Origin: Acidobacteriota bacterium
Lineage (GTDB): Bacteria > Actinomycetota > Acidimicrobiia > Acidimicrobiales > Microtrichaceae
Length of the DNA stretch: 64,000 bases
Reading direction: 5' to 3'
NCBI GenBank assembly: GCA_003577145.1
Contig: QEUP01000011.1
Span: 62,001 to 126,000, forward strand
Positions 33,339 through 40,460 of the stretch are shown here, in pieces (position 1 is the first letter of the stretch; the number at the start of each line of letters is the position of its first letter). A model generated the notes under the pieces. That model was not told where the DNA came from and searched no databases. It worked only from the letters and a program-made list of their open reading frames with translations. A program made the translations under genes and the position numbers.

Positions 33339-34975
33339 CAGCTGCTCGTGGCGGAGGCGGCGACCTGTCTCGCCCAGCGGTAATCGGCCTTGCCGACCGG
33401 CGACCGTTGGATCTCGTCGACGAACACGAACTCGCGGGGGACCTTGTAGCCCGCAACCAGCTTGCGGCAGTGCGCCACCAGGCCTTCGGCGTCGACGCCG
33501 GCACCCTCTACACGCCTGACGACGGCGGCCACCTTCTCTCCCCACCGGTCGTCGGGCAAGCCCACCACCACCGAGTCGTACACGCCGTCGTGGGACTTGA
33601 GGGCGAGCTCTACCTCCTCGGGGTAGACCTTCTCTCCGCCGGTGTTGATGCACACAGAACCGCGACCCAGCAGTTCAACCGTCCCGTCGGCGCCGACGGT
33701 GGCCATGTCCCCGGTGAGGACCCACCTGCGGCCGTGGGCCTGCACGAACGTGGCGTTCGTCTTCTCCTCGTCGTTGTAGTAACCCAGCGGTATGCGCCCG
33801 CACATGGCCACCCGGCCCACCGTTCCCGAGCCGGGCTCGACCACCTCGAGGTCCTCGGCGAGCACCGCGGTGCTCTCGTCGTAACGTTCGAAGCGGGTGA
33901 CGCCACCGGTGGTCTTGCCGCCTTCGAGTATCTGCGATCCCTGCGCCCCGGTCTCGGAAGATCCGAATCCGTCGACGACGAGCGCCTTGGGGGCGATCTC
34001 GACGAGGCGGTCCTTCAGCTTCGGGGAGAGAGGCGCACCGCCGGAGCCGATCGAGTACAGCGATGACACGTCGAAGGGGCCGTCTGCGTCCCATGCGTCG
34101 AGGAGCGGCCTCACCACCGCGTCGCCCACCACCACGAGGACACCCACCTTCTCGTCCTCGACCGCGCGCCAGATGGCCGCCGGGTTCAACGAACCCGGGA
34201 TCAGCACGACCTTGGCTCCGCAGTAGAGCCAGGAGAGCGAGGTCCACTGCGCGGCGGCGTGCATCAGGGGTGCCACCGGCAAGCCGACGAAGTCGAAGTC
34301 GATGACCCGCCCGAGGATCTCGGCCGGCTCGTCGACCACACCCTTCAGTCGCAGCGGGTCGCCGCCTCCGATGCAGGCGAAGAAGGCATCCTCCTGGCGC
34401 CACACGACGCCTTTGGGTCGTCCGGTCGTTCCCCCGGTGTAGAGGATGTAGCGGTCGTCGCCCGAGCGCGGACCGAAGCCCCGGCCGGACTCGGATGCTT
34501 CGAGGGCCTCGTCGTAGTCCGCGGCGTCCAGCACGGAGATGTCTTCGCCGCTGCCGTCATCGACTACGAGGAAGGACTTCAGCTTGCTTAGCTGTGGCGC
34601 GACCTCGGCGACCCGCGGGGTGAGCGAGCGGTGGAAGACGAGTGACACCAGATCGGCGTCGTCGAACAGGTACCGGAGCTCTTCGGCCACGTACCGGTAG
34701 TTGATGTTTATCGGCACGGCGCGGATCTTGAAGGCCGCCAGCACAACCTCGAGGTATTCCGTGCCGTTCTCGAGGTACACGCCGACGTGATCGCCCCGTC
34801 CGACGCCGAGCGCTTCGAGCCGGTGCGCCAGGCGGTTGGCACGCTCCTCGAGCTGGCTGAAGGTGAGGCGCCGCTCACCGCAGACCACGGCCTCGCGGTC
34901 GCCGATCCGGTCCGCCACCGCTTCCCAGATGTCAGCCAGGTTGAAGGTGCGCAGCCCCTCGCCGGTCTCGCCCAT
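33338..34975 (-). CDS. FadD19/FadD17-like acyl-CoA synthetase (copy C)
   Basis: A 545-residue ANL ligase, the third of its subtype here. FNLADIWEAVADRIGDREAVV lies at the start, YTGGTTGRPKG at 179-189, DGFGSSETGAQG as adenine motif, INTGGEKVYPEEVE in the hinge and VGKADYRWARQ with the catalytic Lys. It heads the minus-strand block and is translationally coupled to the alpha-methylacyl-CoA racemase. Promoter: TAGGTT -10 eight bases before the ATG with a CTGAC palindrome exactly at the -35 position; no Shine-Dalgarno, so probably leaderless. Confidence 0.88.
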   Translation of the reverse strand: MGETGEGLRTFNLADIWEAVADRIGDREAVVCGERRLTFSQLEERANRLAHRLEALGVGRGDHVGVYLENGTEYLEVVLAAFKIRAVPININYRYVAEELRYLFDDADLVSLVFHRSLTPRVAEVAPQLSKLKSFLVVDDGSGEDISVLDAADYDEALEASESGRGFGPRSGDDRYILYTGGTTGRPKGVVWRQEDAFFACIGGGDPLRLKGVVDEPAEILGRVIDFDFVGLPVAPLMHAAAQWTSLSWLYCGAKVVLIPGSLNPAAIWRAVEDEKVGVLVVVGDAVVRPLLDAWDADGPFDVSSLYSIGSGGAPLSPKLKDRLVEIAPKALVVDGFGSSETGAQGSQILEGGKTTGGVTRFERYDESTAVLAEDLEVVEPGSGTVGRVAMCGRIPLGYYNDEEKTNATFVQAHGRRWVLTGDMATVGADGTVELLGRGSVCINTGGEKVYPEEVELALKSHDGVYDSVVVGLPDDRWGEKVAAVVRRVEGAGVDAEGLVAHCRKLVAGYKVPREFVFVDEIQRSPVGKADYRWARQVAASATSS

Positions 34976-34983
34976 GAGGAGCG

Positions 34984-35022
34984 AACCTACCAGCTACGAG
35001 CCATTGCTGACACCGGCGTCAG
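34984..35022 (-). promoter_or_regulatory. promoter of the fadD-racemase operon with CTGAC-N6-GTCAG operator
   Basis: Minus-strand -10 TAGGTT (34989-34984) is followed eight bases later by the ATG at 34975. CTGACACCGGCGTCAG (35007-35022) is a 16-base palindrome with one mismatch pair, placed 17 bases upstream of the -10, i.e. over the -35 box. Compare 14502, 30620 and 36317. Confidence 0.55.
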
Positions 35023-35141
35023 GCCGGCTCCCACGGCGGTTCACCCGGCCGCAAGCCGTACGCCGCGGTCACAGCAGCGAGGCTCCCCCGAGCGGCTGCA
35101 GCGGCTTGGCCGACGAAATCACGATGTGTTCTACTCCGGGC

Positions 35142-35441
35142 ATGGGCATGCCCAAAGGTGGCGGGATCCGACGGCATGTCTGGGTGAGCGGGCTGGTCCA
35201 GGGCGTGTTCTACCGGGACAGCTGCCGCCGGGAAGCAGAGGCCCGAGGCCTCTGCGGCTGGGTGCGCAACCTGCGCGACGGGCGTGTCGAAGCAGTGTTC
35301 GAAGGAGGGCACGAACCGGTGAGCACGATGGTGGAGTGGTGTCGCCTCGGCCCGCCCCGCGCGCGAGTGGTCAGGGTCGAGGTAGTCGAGGAGGCGCCTG
35401 AGGGACTGACGGGATTCCGCGTCCGCCAGGTCGGTGAGTGA
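35142..35441 (+). CDS. acyP: acylphosphatase
   Basis: A 99-residue acylphosphatase. GLVQGVFYRDS carries the phosphate-binding loop with catalytic R25, and GWVRNLRDGRVEAVFEG carries N43. GFRVRQ ends the ferredoxin-like fold. It hydrolyses acyl phosphates such as 1,3-bisphosphoglycerate or carbamoyl phosphate. The start may be ATG 35142 or the in-frame ATG six bases later. GTGTTCTACT lies about ten bases upstream, the same decamer that forms the right half of the KstR-type site at 21997, but the left half-site is absent here. Divergent from the fadD at 34975. Confidence 0.88.
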   Translation: MGMPKGGGIRRHVWVSGLVQGVFYRDSCRREAEARGLCGWVRNLRDGRVEAVFEGGHEPVSTMVEWCRLGPPRARVVRVEVVEEAPEGLTGFRVRQVGE

Positions 35442-35540
35442 TCCGGCCCCGCTCAGTCGCGCCTGGCGCGGTGTGGCCTTCCGAGATCAGGCAGGGGCGG
35501 GCAGTTCCGCCTTGGTTCGAGAGGATGTAAGGAAATTGTC

Positions 35541-35645
35541 ATGGCGGCCGATGGAGTGGAAGAGTTCAGCGCCCGAACACCCAACGAGACGACCGGCCAG
35601 CACCTGCCGGTTGGAGCCCCCCTCTCACGGAGTGCCACCACCTGA
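35541..35645 (+). CDS. possible 34-residue small protein upstream of the 2H phosphoesterase
   Basis: ATG at 35541 has AAGGA seven bases upstream and runs 34 codons to TGA at 35643-35645, three bases before the GTG of the next gene. The peptide is polar (MAADGVEEFSARTPNETTG...) with no membrane or signal character. The good ribosome site and tight spacing to the next start are the only support; it may be a leader peptide whose translation sets that of the downstream gene. No family recognised. Confidence 0.35.
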   Translation: MAADGVEEFSARTPNETTGQHLPVGAPLSRSATT

Positions 35646-35648
35646 GGT

Positions 35649-36218
35649 GTGACGGCTGGTTCACTAAGAGCAGTGGAATCCCAGCAGCCAGAGTCAGCGA
35701 TCGTCATCCCCGTCCCCGAGGCCGAGGCTCTCGTGGGCGCTTGGCGCATGCGCTATGACCCTGTGGCGGAGCACGGAGTTCCCGCCCACGTCACGCTGCT
35801 CTACCCCTTCTGCCCCCCCAACGGCATCGACGAGGCGCTCGTCGAGGACCTCGCCCGGGTCGTCGCGGGCTTCGAACCCTTCGATTTCGAGTTGAACGGA
35901 GTGAGCCGCTTCCCGCTGATCACCTGGCTGGTGCCGTCCCCGGCCGAGCGCTTCATCGCGATCACCGAGGCCATCGTCGCCTGCTTCCCGGAGTTCCCCC
36001 CCTACTGCGGGCGGTTCGACGACATCGTCCCCCACCTCACCGTCATCCACGGCCATGACCGCCCGGATGAGTACCCCGCGGTCGACGCCGAGTTCCGCCG
36101 CCGGATAGCGGGCCATCTGCCGTTGAAGGCACGGGCCGGCGAGGTCCAGTTGATGGTGAGCAACGCCGACCAAACCTGGTCGGTCGAAGCCAAGCTCGCC
36201 CTCGGTACCCGTCGCTAG
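35649..36218 (+). CDS. 2H phosphoesterase (2'-5' RNA ligase/LigT-like)
   Basis: A 189-residue protein with two HxT motifs: HVTLLYPF (H47, T49) and HLTVIHG (H129, T131). The pair defines the 2H phosphoesterase superfamily, which hydrolyses or ligates 2'-5' linked or cyclic phosphates in RNA and nucleotide derivatives. Spacing of about 80 residues between motifs is typical. The GTG at 35649 is the first usable start after the small ORF; an internal start near residue 15 is possible. A REP-like repeat begins just after its stop. Cellular substrate unknown. Confidence 0.75.
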   Translation: MTAGSLRAVESQQPESAIVIPVPEAEALVGAWRMRYDPVAEHGVPAHVTLLYPFCPPNGIDEALVEDLARVVAGFEPFDFELNGVSRFPLITWLVPSPAERFIAITEAIVACFPEFPPYCGRFDDIVPHLTVIHGHDRPDEYPAVDAEFRRRIAGHLPLKARAGEVQLMVSNADQTWSVEAKLALGTRR

Positions 36219-36224
36219 CCACCT

Positions 36225-36300
36225 GGCGCCGCCGCAGGCGGCCCGGCCTGCGCCATCGGCTTCTCCCCATCCGCTGCTGCGCCGCAGGCTCCGCAGCCGT
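36225..36300. repeat. REP-like repeat, third copy of the 16085-16219 family
   Basis: CCTGGCGCCGCCGCAGGCGGC contains a hairpin GCCGCC-GCA-GGCGGC, and CCGCTGCTGCGCCGCAGGCTCCGCAGCC differs by one base from the spacer sequence at 16146-16172. It follows the 2H phosphoesterase stop directly and precedes the SDR promoter. Confidence 0.65.
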
Positions 36301-36308
36301 GCGCGTTG

Positions 36309-36332
36309 TAGGATGACTGACTCGCGTGTCAG
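36309..36332 (+). promoter_or_regulatory. promoter with CTGAC-N6-GTCAG operator in front of an SDR gene
   Basis: TAGGAT (36309-36314) fits a -10 hexamer. CTGACTCGCGTGTCAG (36317-36332) begins two bases later and covers the transcription start, so binding would block initiation. It is 36 bases upstream of the GTG at 36369. Confidence 0.5.
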
Positions 36333-36368
36333 CTTTCTGCCGCTGCGGCCCGACGGGGAGGGGATGGA

Positions 36369-37150
<782 letters not shown>

Positions 37151-37157
<7 letters not shown>

Positions 37158-37197
37158 ACCGAAAAGGCCCCTATAGGGGCCACGCGCGTTCACAGAA
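37151..37197. repeat. 48-base near-palindrome, copy 2
   Basis: TTTGTGAACCGAAAAGGCCCC-TATA-GGGGCC followed by a diverged right arm ending CGTTCACAGAA. The left arm is the exact complement of the right arm of copy 1 (1731-1778), so between them the two copies define the ancestral palindrome GTGAACCGAAAAGGCCCC/TATA. It lies between two convergent genes and supplies the SDR stop codon (TGA at 37155), consistent with insertion at a gene end and a terminator role. Confidence 0.8.
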
Positions 37198-37202
37198 CAG
37201 GC

Positions 37203-38396
37203 TCAGCGCCGGTAGCGGTGCCACACTGCGCGCCGTCTGGCTGCGAGCACCGTGGTGCGTTCCTCGGGCGAGATCCGCGCCGTGTCGGGGGGCAGGATCT
37301 CGCCCAGCTCCTCCAGCGGGATGACCTGGCTCGCCGGCTGCGCCACCGGCCCCTCGGGGAGCAGCACCCGACCGGCCAGCGAGCCCTTGGTGTGACCTAC
37401 CGGGTCGAGCCAGTTGGCATGACCCGGGTCCTGGTGGGCGATGACCATGCGTAGCTTGCCGTCGGGGTCGACCGTGCTCTGGTTGCGGTTCAACGAGCTC
37501 TGGTGGGTGGCGAAGTCGAGGCTCTCCCAGTACCAGTTGGCGAGGCTGAAGCTGAAGTGCCGGCACACCACCGGTTCCCAGGTCAACAGCACCGCCTCGT
37601 CGGGCTCGCAGTAGAAGTTGCCCAACCCGTAGGCCTGGCCCCTGAGCCCCACCGAGACGTCGTCGACGACGAAGGTCATCGAGTTCGGGGCCAAGGCCAG
37701 CCAGTTGCGGCTCCATTCCTCCCAGTAGTCGACGCCCGTGTCGAGCCACTCGATCAACCGGTCGTATCGCTGGGCGAGGTCGGCCGGCGCGGGAGGTGGT
37801 GTGGGGTAGTCGGCGTCGAGGCGTTCGATCACCAGGTCGGCGGGGCGTTCGGCCGACCAGTCGTCGAAGTACTGCCGGATGAGGATGAACTCGGCTCCCT
37901 CGGCGTTGCGCAACCAGTTGCCCTCCCGCTCGGTCGGGCTGAGCACCATCTCCAGCTCACCGCCGGGGCCGACCTCGAGGTCGTCGCCGCTGACGTTGGT
38001 GATCACCGTCCAGTCCTGGATGTTCCCCGACGCGAAGTGGCCGGCGTTGACCTGCACGTCGAAGTGGTTGGCCGAGCCGCGGTTGCCCCATATCCGGTAG
38101 GTGGCATCGCCCCGGACCGCGGTGTACAAGTACAGGCAGTCGGGGCAGTCCAGGCCCCATGCCATGCGGTGATCGACCATCCGGCCGAACTCGGGGTGTT
38201 CGGCGTCGCCGTGCTCCACGCACAGGATGAAACCCGCGGCGAGGGCCCGCAGCAGGTACCTGAACCCCTCGGCGCGGTCCTGGGGCGCATCGGGGACGCC
38301 GTCACCCAACACGAGCCGATCCAGCCGGCCCACGGCTCCGGTGAACGCCTGCCATATCCGGCCGTCCATCACCCGGGATTCGGGCCCACCGTCCAC
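37203..38396 (-). CDS. DUF1214-type protein
   Basis: A 397-residue soluble protein. TYRIWGNRGSANHFDVQVN, then GNIQDWTVITN, ELEMVLSPTEREGNWL and FILIRQYFDDWSAERPADLVIERL give the DUF1214 domain pattern (about 125-235). The C-terminal half contains LTWEPVVCRHFSFSLANWYWESLD. Such proteins recur in lipid and steroid gene neighbourhoods of actinobacteria without an assigned activity. The GTG at 38396 is supported by GGGGGAGG four bases upstream; an ATG at 38369 is the alternative. The start overlaps the 3' end of the KstR-like gene by 95 bases as read here. Confidence 0.7.
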   Translation of the reverse strand: MDGGPESRVMDGRIWQAFTGAVGRLDRLVLGDGVPDAPQDRAEGFRYLLRALAAGFILCVEHGDAEHPEFGRMVDHRMAWGLDCPDCLYLYTAVRGDATYRIWGNRGSANHFDVQVNAGHFASGNIQDWTVITNVSGDDLEVGPGGELEMVLSPTEREGNWLRNAEGAEFILIRQYFDDWSAERPADLVIERLDADYPTPPPAPADLAQRYDRLIEWLDTGVDYWEEWSRNWLALAPNSMTFVVDDVSVGLRGQAYGLGNFYCEPDEAVLLTWEPVVCRHFSFSLANWYWESLDFATHQSSLNRNQSTVDPDGKLRMVIAHQDPGHANWLDPVGHTKGSLAGRVLLPEGPVAQPASQVIPLEELGEILPPDTARISPEERTTVLAARRRAVWHRYRR

Positions 38397-39111
38397 GTGT
38401 CCTCCCCCGTGCAGTCAGGCAACGCCAAGATCCTGCCAGACCGCTCCGGTCGGTGAGAGCCTTCGGCGGACCGTCCGCTACCTCGATGCCGAAGGGCCCG
38501 GCGAAGCCCCATAGATCCTCGTCGGTGAGAGCCTTCGGCGGACCGTCTTCGAGCTTGGTCATCACCGCCGAGGCCGGTGTCACACCACCGATCCAGCCCA
38601 CCAGGGCTGACAGCCACACACCTGCGAGCACCTCGACGGCAGCCTCCTGTTCGCGGGTGAGCTCGGGCGTGGCCAACGCCACGGCGATCATCTCGCTCAT
38701 CATGTCGCGGTTGCGGCTGACGAGCGGGGCGATCTCGGTCTCACCCGACACCAGGGCGCGAACCATGGCAGCGCTGACCTTGGGCTGGCGCTGCAGGGCC
38801 CGGTTGGCTCGCCCCATCACGTCGACGAGCCGCTCGATGGGGGTGTCGCCCCGGGGGGGCCTCTCCGACATGCGCCCGACCAGCTTCTCCATCTCCTGCA
38901 TCATCAGCGAGACGAGCAGGTACTCCTTGGACGGGAAGTAGCGGTAGAGGGTGCCGAGCGCAACGTCGGCCTCGGCGGCCACCTCCCGCATCTGGACCGC
39001 GTCGTAGCCGCCCTCGGCTGCCAACCGGGTCGCCGCCTCGACCATTCGCGTCCGGCGCGCCTGCTGTGACTTGGTCAGTCCCGTGGTTCGCATCGCCTCG
39101 ATGCCGGCCAT
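38302..39111 (-). CDS. KstR-like TetR regulator with anomalous C-terminus
   Basis: A TetR protein (269 codons as read). Residues 35-75 (GGYDAVQMREVAAEADVALGTLYRYFPSKEYLLVS in pieces) and RANRALQRQPKVSAAMVRAL, VWLSALVGWI closely follow mycobacterial KstR, the repressor of cholesterol catabolism that responds to a steroid-CoA thioester. Natural length is near 200-220 residues. Here a 27-base direct repeat (38449, 38521) duplicates DGPPKALTD, and the frame then runs 95 bases into the next gene. In the +1 frame a TGA occurs at 38415-38417, right before the neighbour's ribosome site, suggesting a frame change. Start may be ATG 39111 or 39093. A KstR-type site lies upstream at 39126. Confidence 0.75.
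   Translation of the reverse strand: MAGIEAMRTTGLTKSQQARRTRMVEAATRLAAEGGYDAVQMREVAAEADVALGTLYRYFPSKEYLLVSLMMQEMEKLVGRMSERPPRGDTPIERLVDVMGRANRALQRQPKVSAAMVRALVSGETEIAPLVSRNRDMMSEMIAVALATPELTREQEAAVEVLAGVWLSALVGWIGGVTPASAVMTKLEDGPPKALTDEDLWGFAGPFGIEVADGPPKALTDRSGLAGSWRCLTARGRTRGRWARIPGDGRPDMAGVHRSRGPAGSARVG
38449..38547. repeat. 27-base direct repeat with 72-base period inside the kstR-like gene
   Basis: GTCGGTGAGAGCCTTCGGCGGACCGTC occurs at 38449-38475 and, unchanged, at 38521-38547. The period is 24 codons, so both copies encode DGPPKALTD in the same frame. The intervening 45 bases are not repeated. It looks like a recent local duplication or slippage event. Confidence 0.9.
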
Positions 39112-39125
39112 CCTGACACGAAAAC

Positions 39126-39139
39126 GATAACCGGTTCTA
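39126..39139 (-). promoter_or_regulatory. near-match to the KstR operator upstream of the kstR-like gene
   Basis: GATAACCGGTTCTA matches TnnAACnnGTTnnA at all fixed positions but one end base (on the minus strand TAGAACCGGTTATC). It lies 15 bases upstream of the ATG at 39111, the right place for autoregulation, as known for KstR. The core AACCGGTT is a perfect palindrome. Confidence 0.45.
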
Positions 39140-39223
39140 TATTTGGGCCGGGGACAGACCGGTCGCGCTCGCAATGTCAGGCATGACCTTCGAGGACGTC
39201 CTGGTGATGGGCGATGTTGTGGA

Positions 39224-39655
39224 CTAGTGGCCTTCGGGGCTCGGGGCAGGGTCGAGGTCGATCCTGATCGTGAGCGGGTCGGTGCCGAGAGCCCGGATGA
39301 ACGGCTTGTTCCAGCGTGGGATACAGCTACCGAACCGGGCGGTCCAGTCGTCGTCGGGAAGCAGTTCGGCACTCCCCCTCCGCCAGCGCCTGCCGACGCG
39401 TACCCTCACGGCCGGTTCGGCCTCGACGTTGCGCACCCAGTCGGCGTGGCGACCTTGTTCGGCGATGACCCAGAACGTGTCGCCTCGAAGACCGTTGGCG
39501 ACGGGCACCTGCCGCGGCTGCCCTGTCTTGCGGCCGGTGGTCTCGATGACGGCATAGCCCGGCGCCAGCCCCTTCAGGACGAGGAAGCGGAAGATGCGGT
39601 TGAAGGAGTACTTCTCGGCGAGACGCATCATCTTCGCTCGCCGCCGGGCTTCCAT
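39224..39655 (-). CDS. Ddn/DUF385-type deazaflavin-dependent nitroreductase-family protein
   Basis: A 143-residue split-barrel protein. ETTGRKTGQPRQVPV (38-52) is the characteristic F420-binding-family motif of Ddn-like proteins, followed by FWVIAEQGRHADWVRNVEAEP. Members use coenzyme F420H2 for reductions, for example of quinones or nitroimidazoles. The ATG at 39655 follows GAGGATC; an upstream ATG at 39691 is less likely. It is divergent from nothing and lies downstream of an unassigned 277-base region. F420 use implies that the host makes this cofactor. Confidence 0.8.
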   Translation of the reverse strand: MEARRRAKMMRLAEKYSFNRIFRFLVLKGLAPGYAVIETTGRKTGQPRQVPVANGLRGDTFWVIAEQGRHADWVRNVEAEPAVRVRVGRRWRRGSAELLPDDDWTARFGSCIPRWNKPFIRALGTDPLTIRIDLDPAPSPEGH

Positions 39656-39718
39656 CACCAGATCCTCAGCCACCACCTGACCCCGGAGCAAATGTGGGCA
39701 GTCGACGCTCTGCTCTGC

Positions 39719-39901
39719 TCAGGCAACAGCGTCGTCCCGATCAGCGAGTGGGGTTCCCGGACCGTGCACTCCGTCGTGCTCGATCTCTCGCCACACCGAC
39801 GCCGGGATCGCAACGGGCGTGACAGCTCGCCCTCGCCAACCTGCAAAGAGATCCCGGGGACAACGACAGGCGGGCCCGCCAAGCCCGGAGCTGAGGGGCA
39901 A
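39719..39901 (-). pseudogene. possible remnant of a PIN-domain (DUF3368-like) toxin
   Basis: One minus-strand frame reads DLFAGWRGRAVTPVAIPASVWREIEHDG, reminiscent of the LPxLFGxVxVPxxVWxEL segment of DUF3368/PIN proteins. Nothing resembling the N-terminal catalytic Asp strand or the C-terminal acidic cluster surrounds it, and the frame closes soon after. If real, it is a decayed toxin fragment. This is the only content I can suggest for the gap 39656-39932. Confidence 0.2.
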
Positions 39902-39932
39902 CAGACGTGTACGATCGGCCCATCCTTCCCTC

Positions 39933-40358
39933 TTGAACCGGTCAACCCCATCGAGGGAAGCAATTCCTGAAGACGAAGCACGACGACACGCCCTCTACAC
40001 CGAACTCGAACAGCTACTCGGAGCCGACGAAGCCGAGACGTTCATGCAGCTGACGCCACCCACCGAATGGACCAACCTGGCAACCTACCAGGACATCGAA
40101 CGTCTCGACATGAGTATCGAAAACGTCCGCGTCAGGCTCTACAGCCGCATGGACGGTCTCGACAGCCGTATCGACGACGTACGAGTCGGGCTAGAGGCCC
40201 GCATGGACGGCCTCGAAGCCGACCTGCGAGCCGGCGAAGCCCGCCTCAGCGGCGAACTGCACCGCCTGCTGCGCCTCCAGACCATCTGGCTCATCGGCGC
40301 CATCTTCACCCTCGCCGCCCTCGTCCTCACCGCCGCCAATGAGCCGCGCGGCGACTGA
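39933..40358 (+). CDS. coiled-coil protein with C-terminal membrane anchor (paralog of 19194-19523)
   Basis: About 141 residues from a TTG at 39933; the true start is uncertain, as no ATG/GTG with a ribosome site lies near the domain. TELEQLLGADEAETFMQLTPPTEWTNLATYQDIE corresponds to the N-terminal block of the 19194-19523 protein. It is followed by heptad-like repeats (RMDGLDSRIDD, ARMDGLEADLR) and one C-terminal transmembrane helix (IWLIGAIFTLAALVLTA). Function unknown; architecture suggests an oligomeric membrane-attached rod. Confidence 0.6.
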   Translation: MNRSTPSREAIPEDEARRHALYTELEQLLGADEAETFMQLTPPTEWTNLATYQDIERLDMSIENVRVRLYSRMDGLDSRIDDVRVGLEARMDGLEADLRAGEARLSGELHRLLRLQTIWLIGAIFTLAALVLTAANEPRGD

Positions 40359-40460
40359 GGCCGGGGCACCGGCGGCGAGCACCATCTGGATGGCCCCGGG
40401 CGACCTTCGACCGCTTCGAGCGCAGCCCCGCCGGACGAACAGCTCCGTCGTGGCCTTCGA

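Noticed and set aside
35116-35135. KstR-type site before acylphosphatase
   Set aside because: Only the right half (GTGTTCTACT) matches the site at 21997; the left AAC half is absent, so it may simply be a promoter element.
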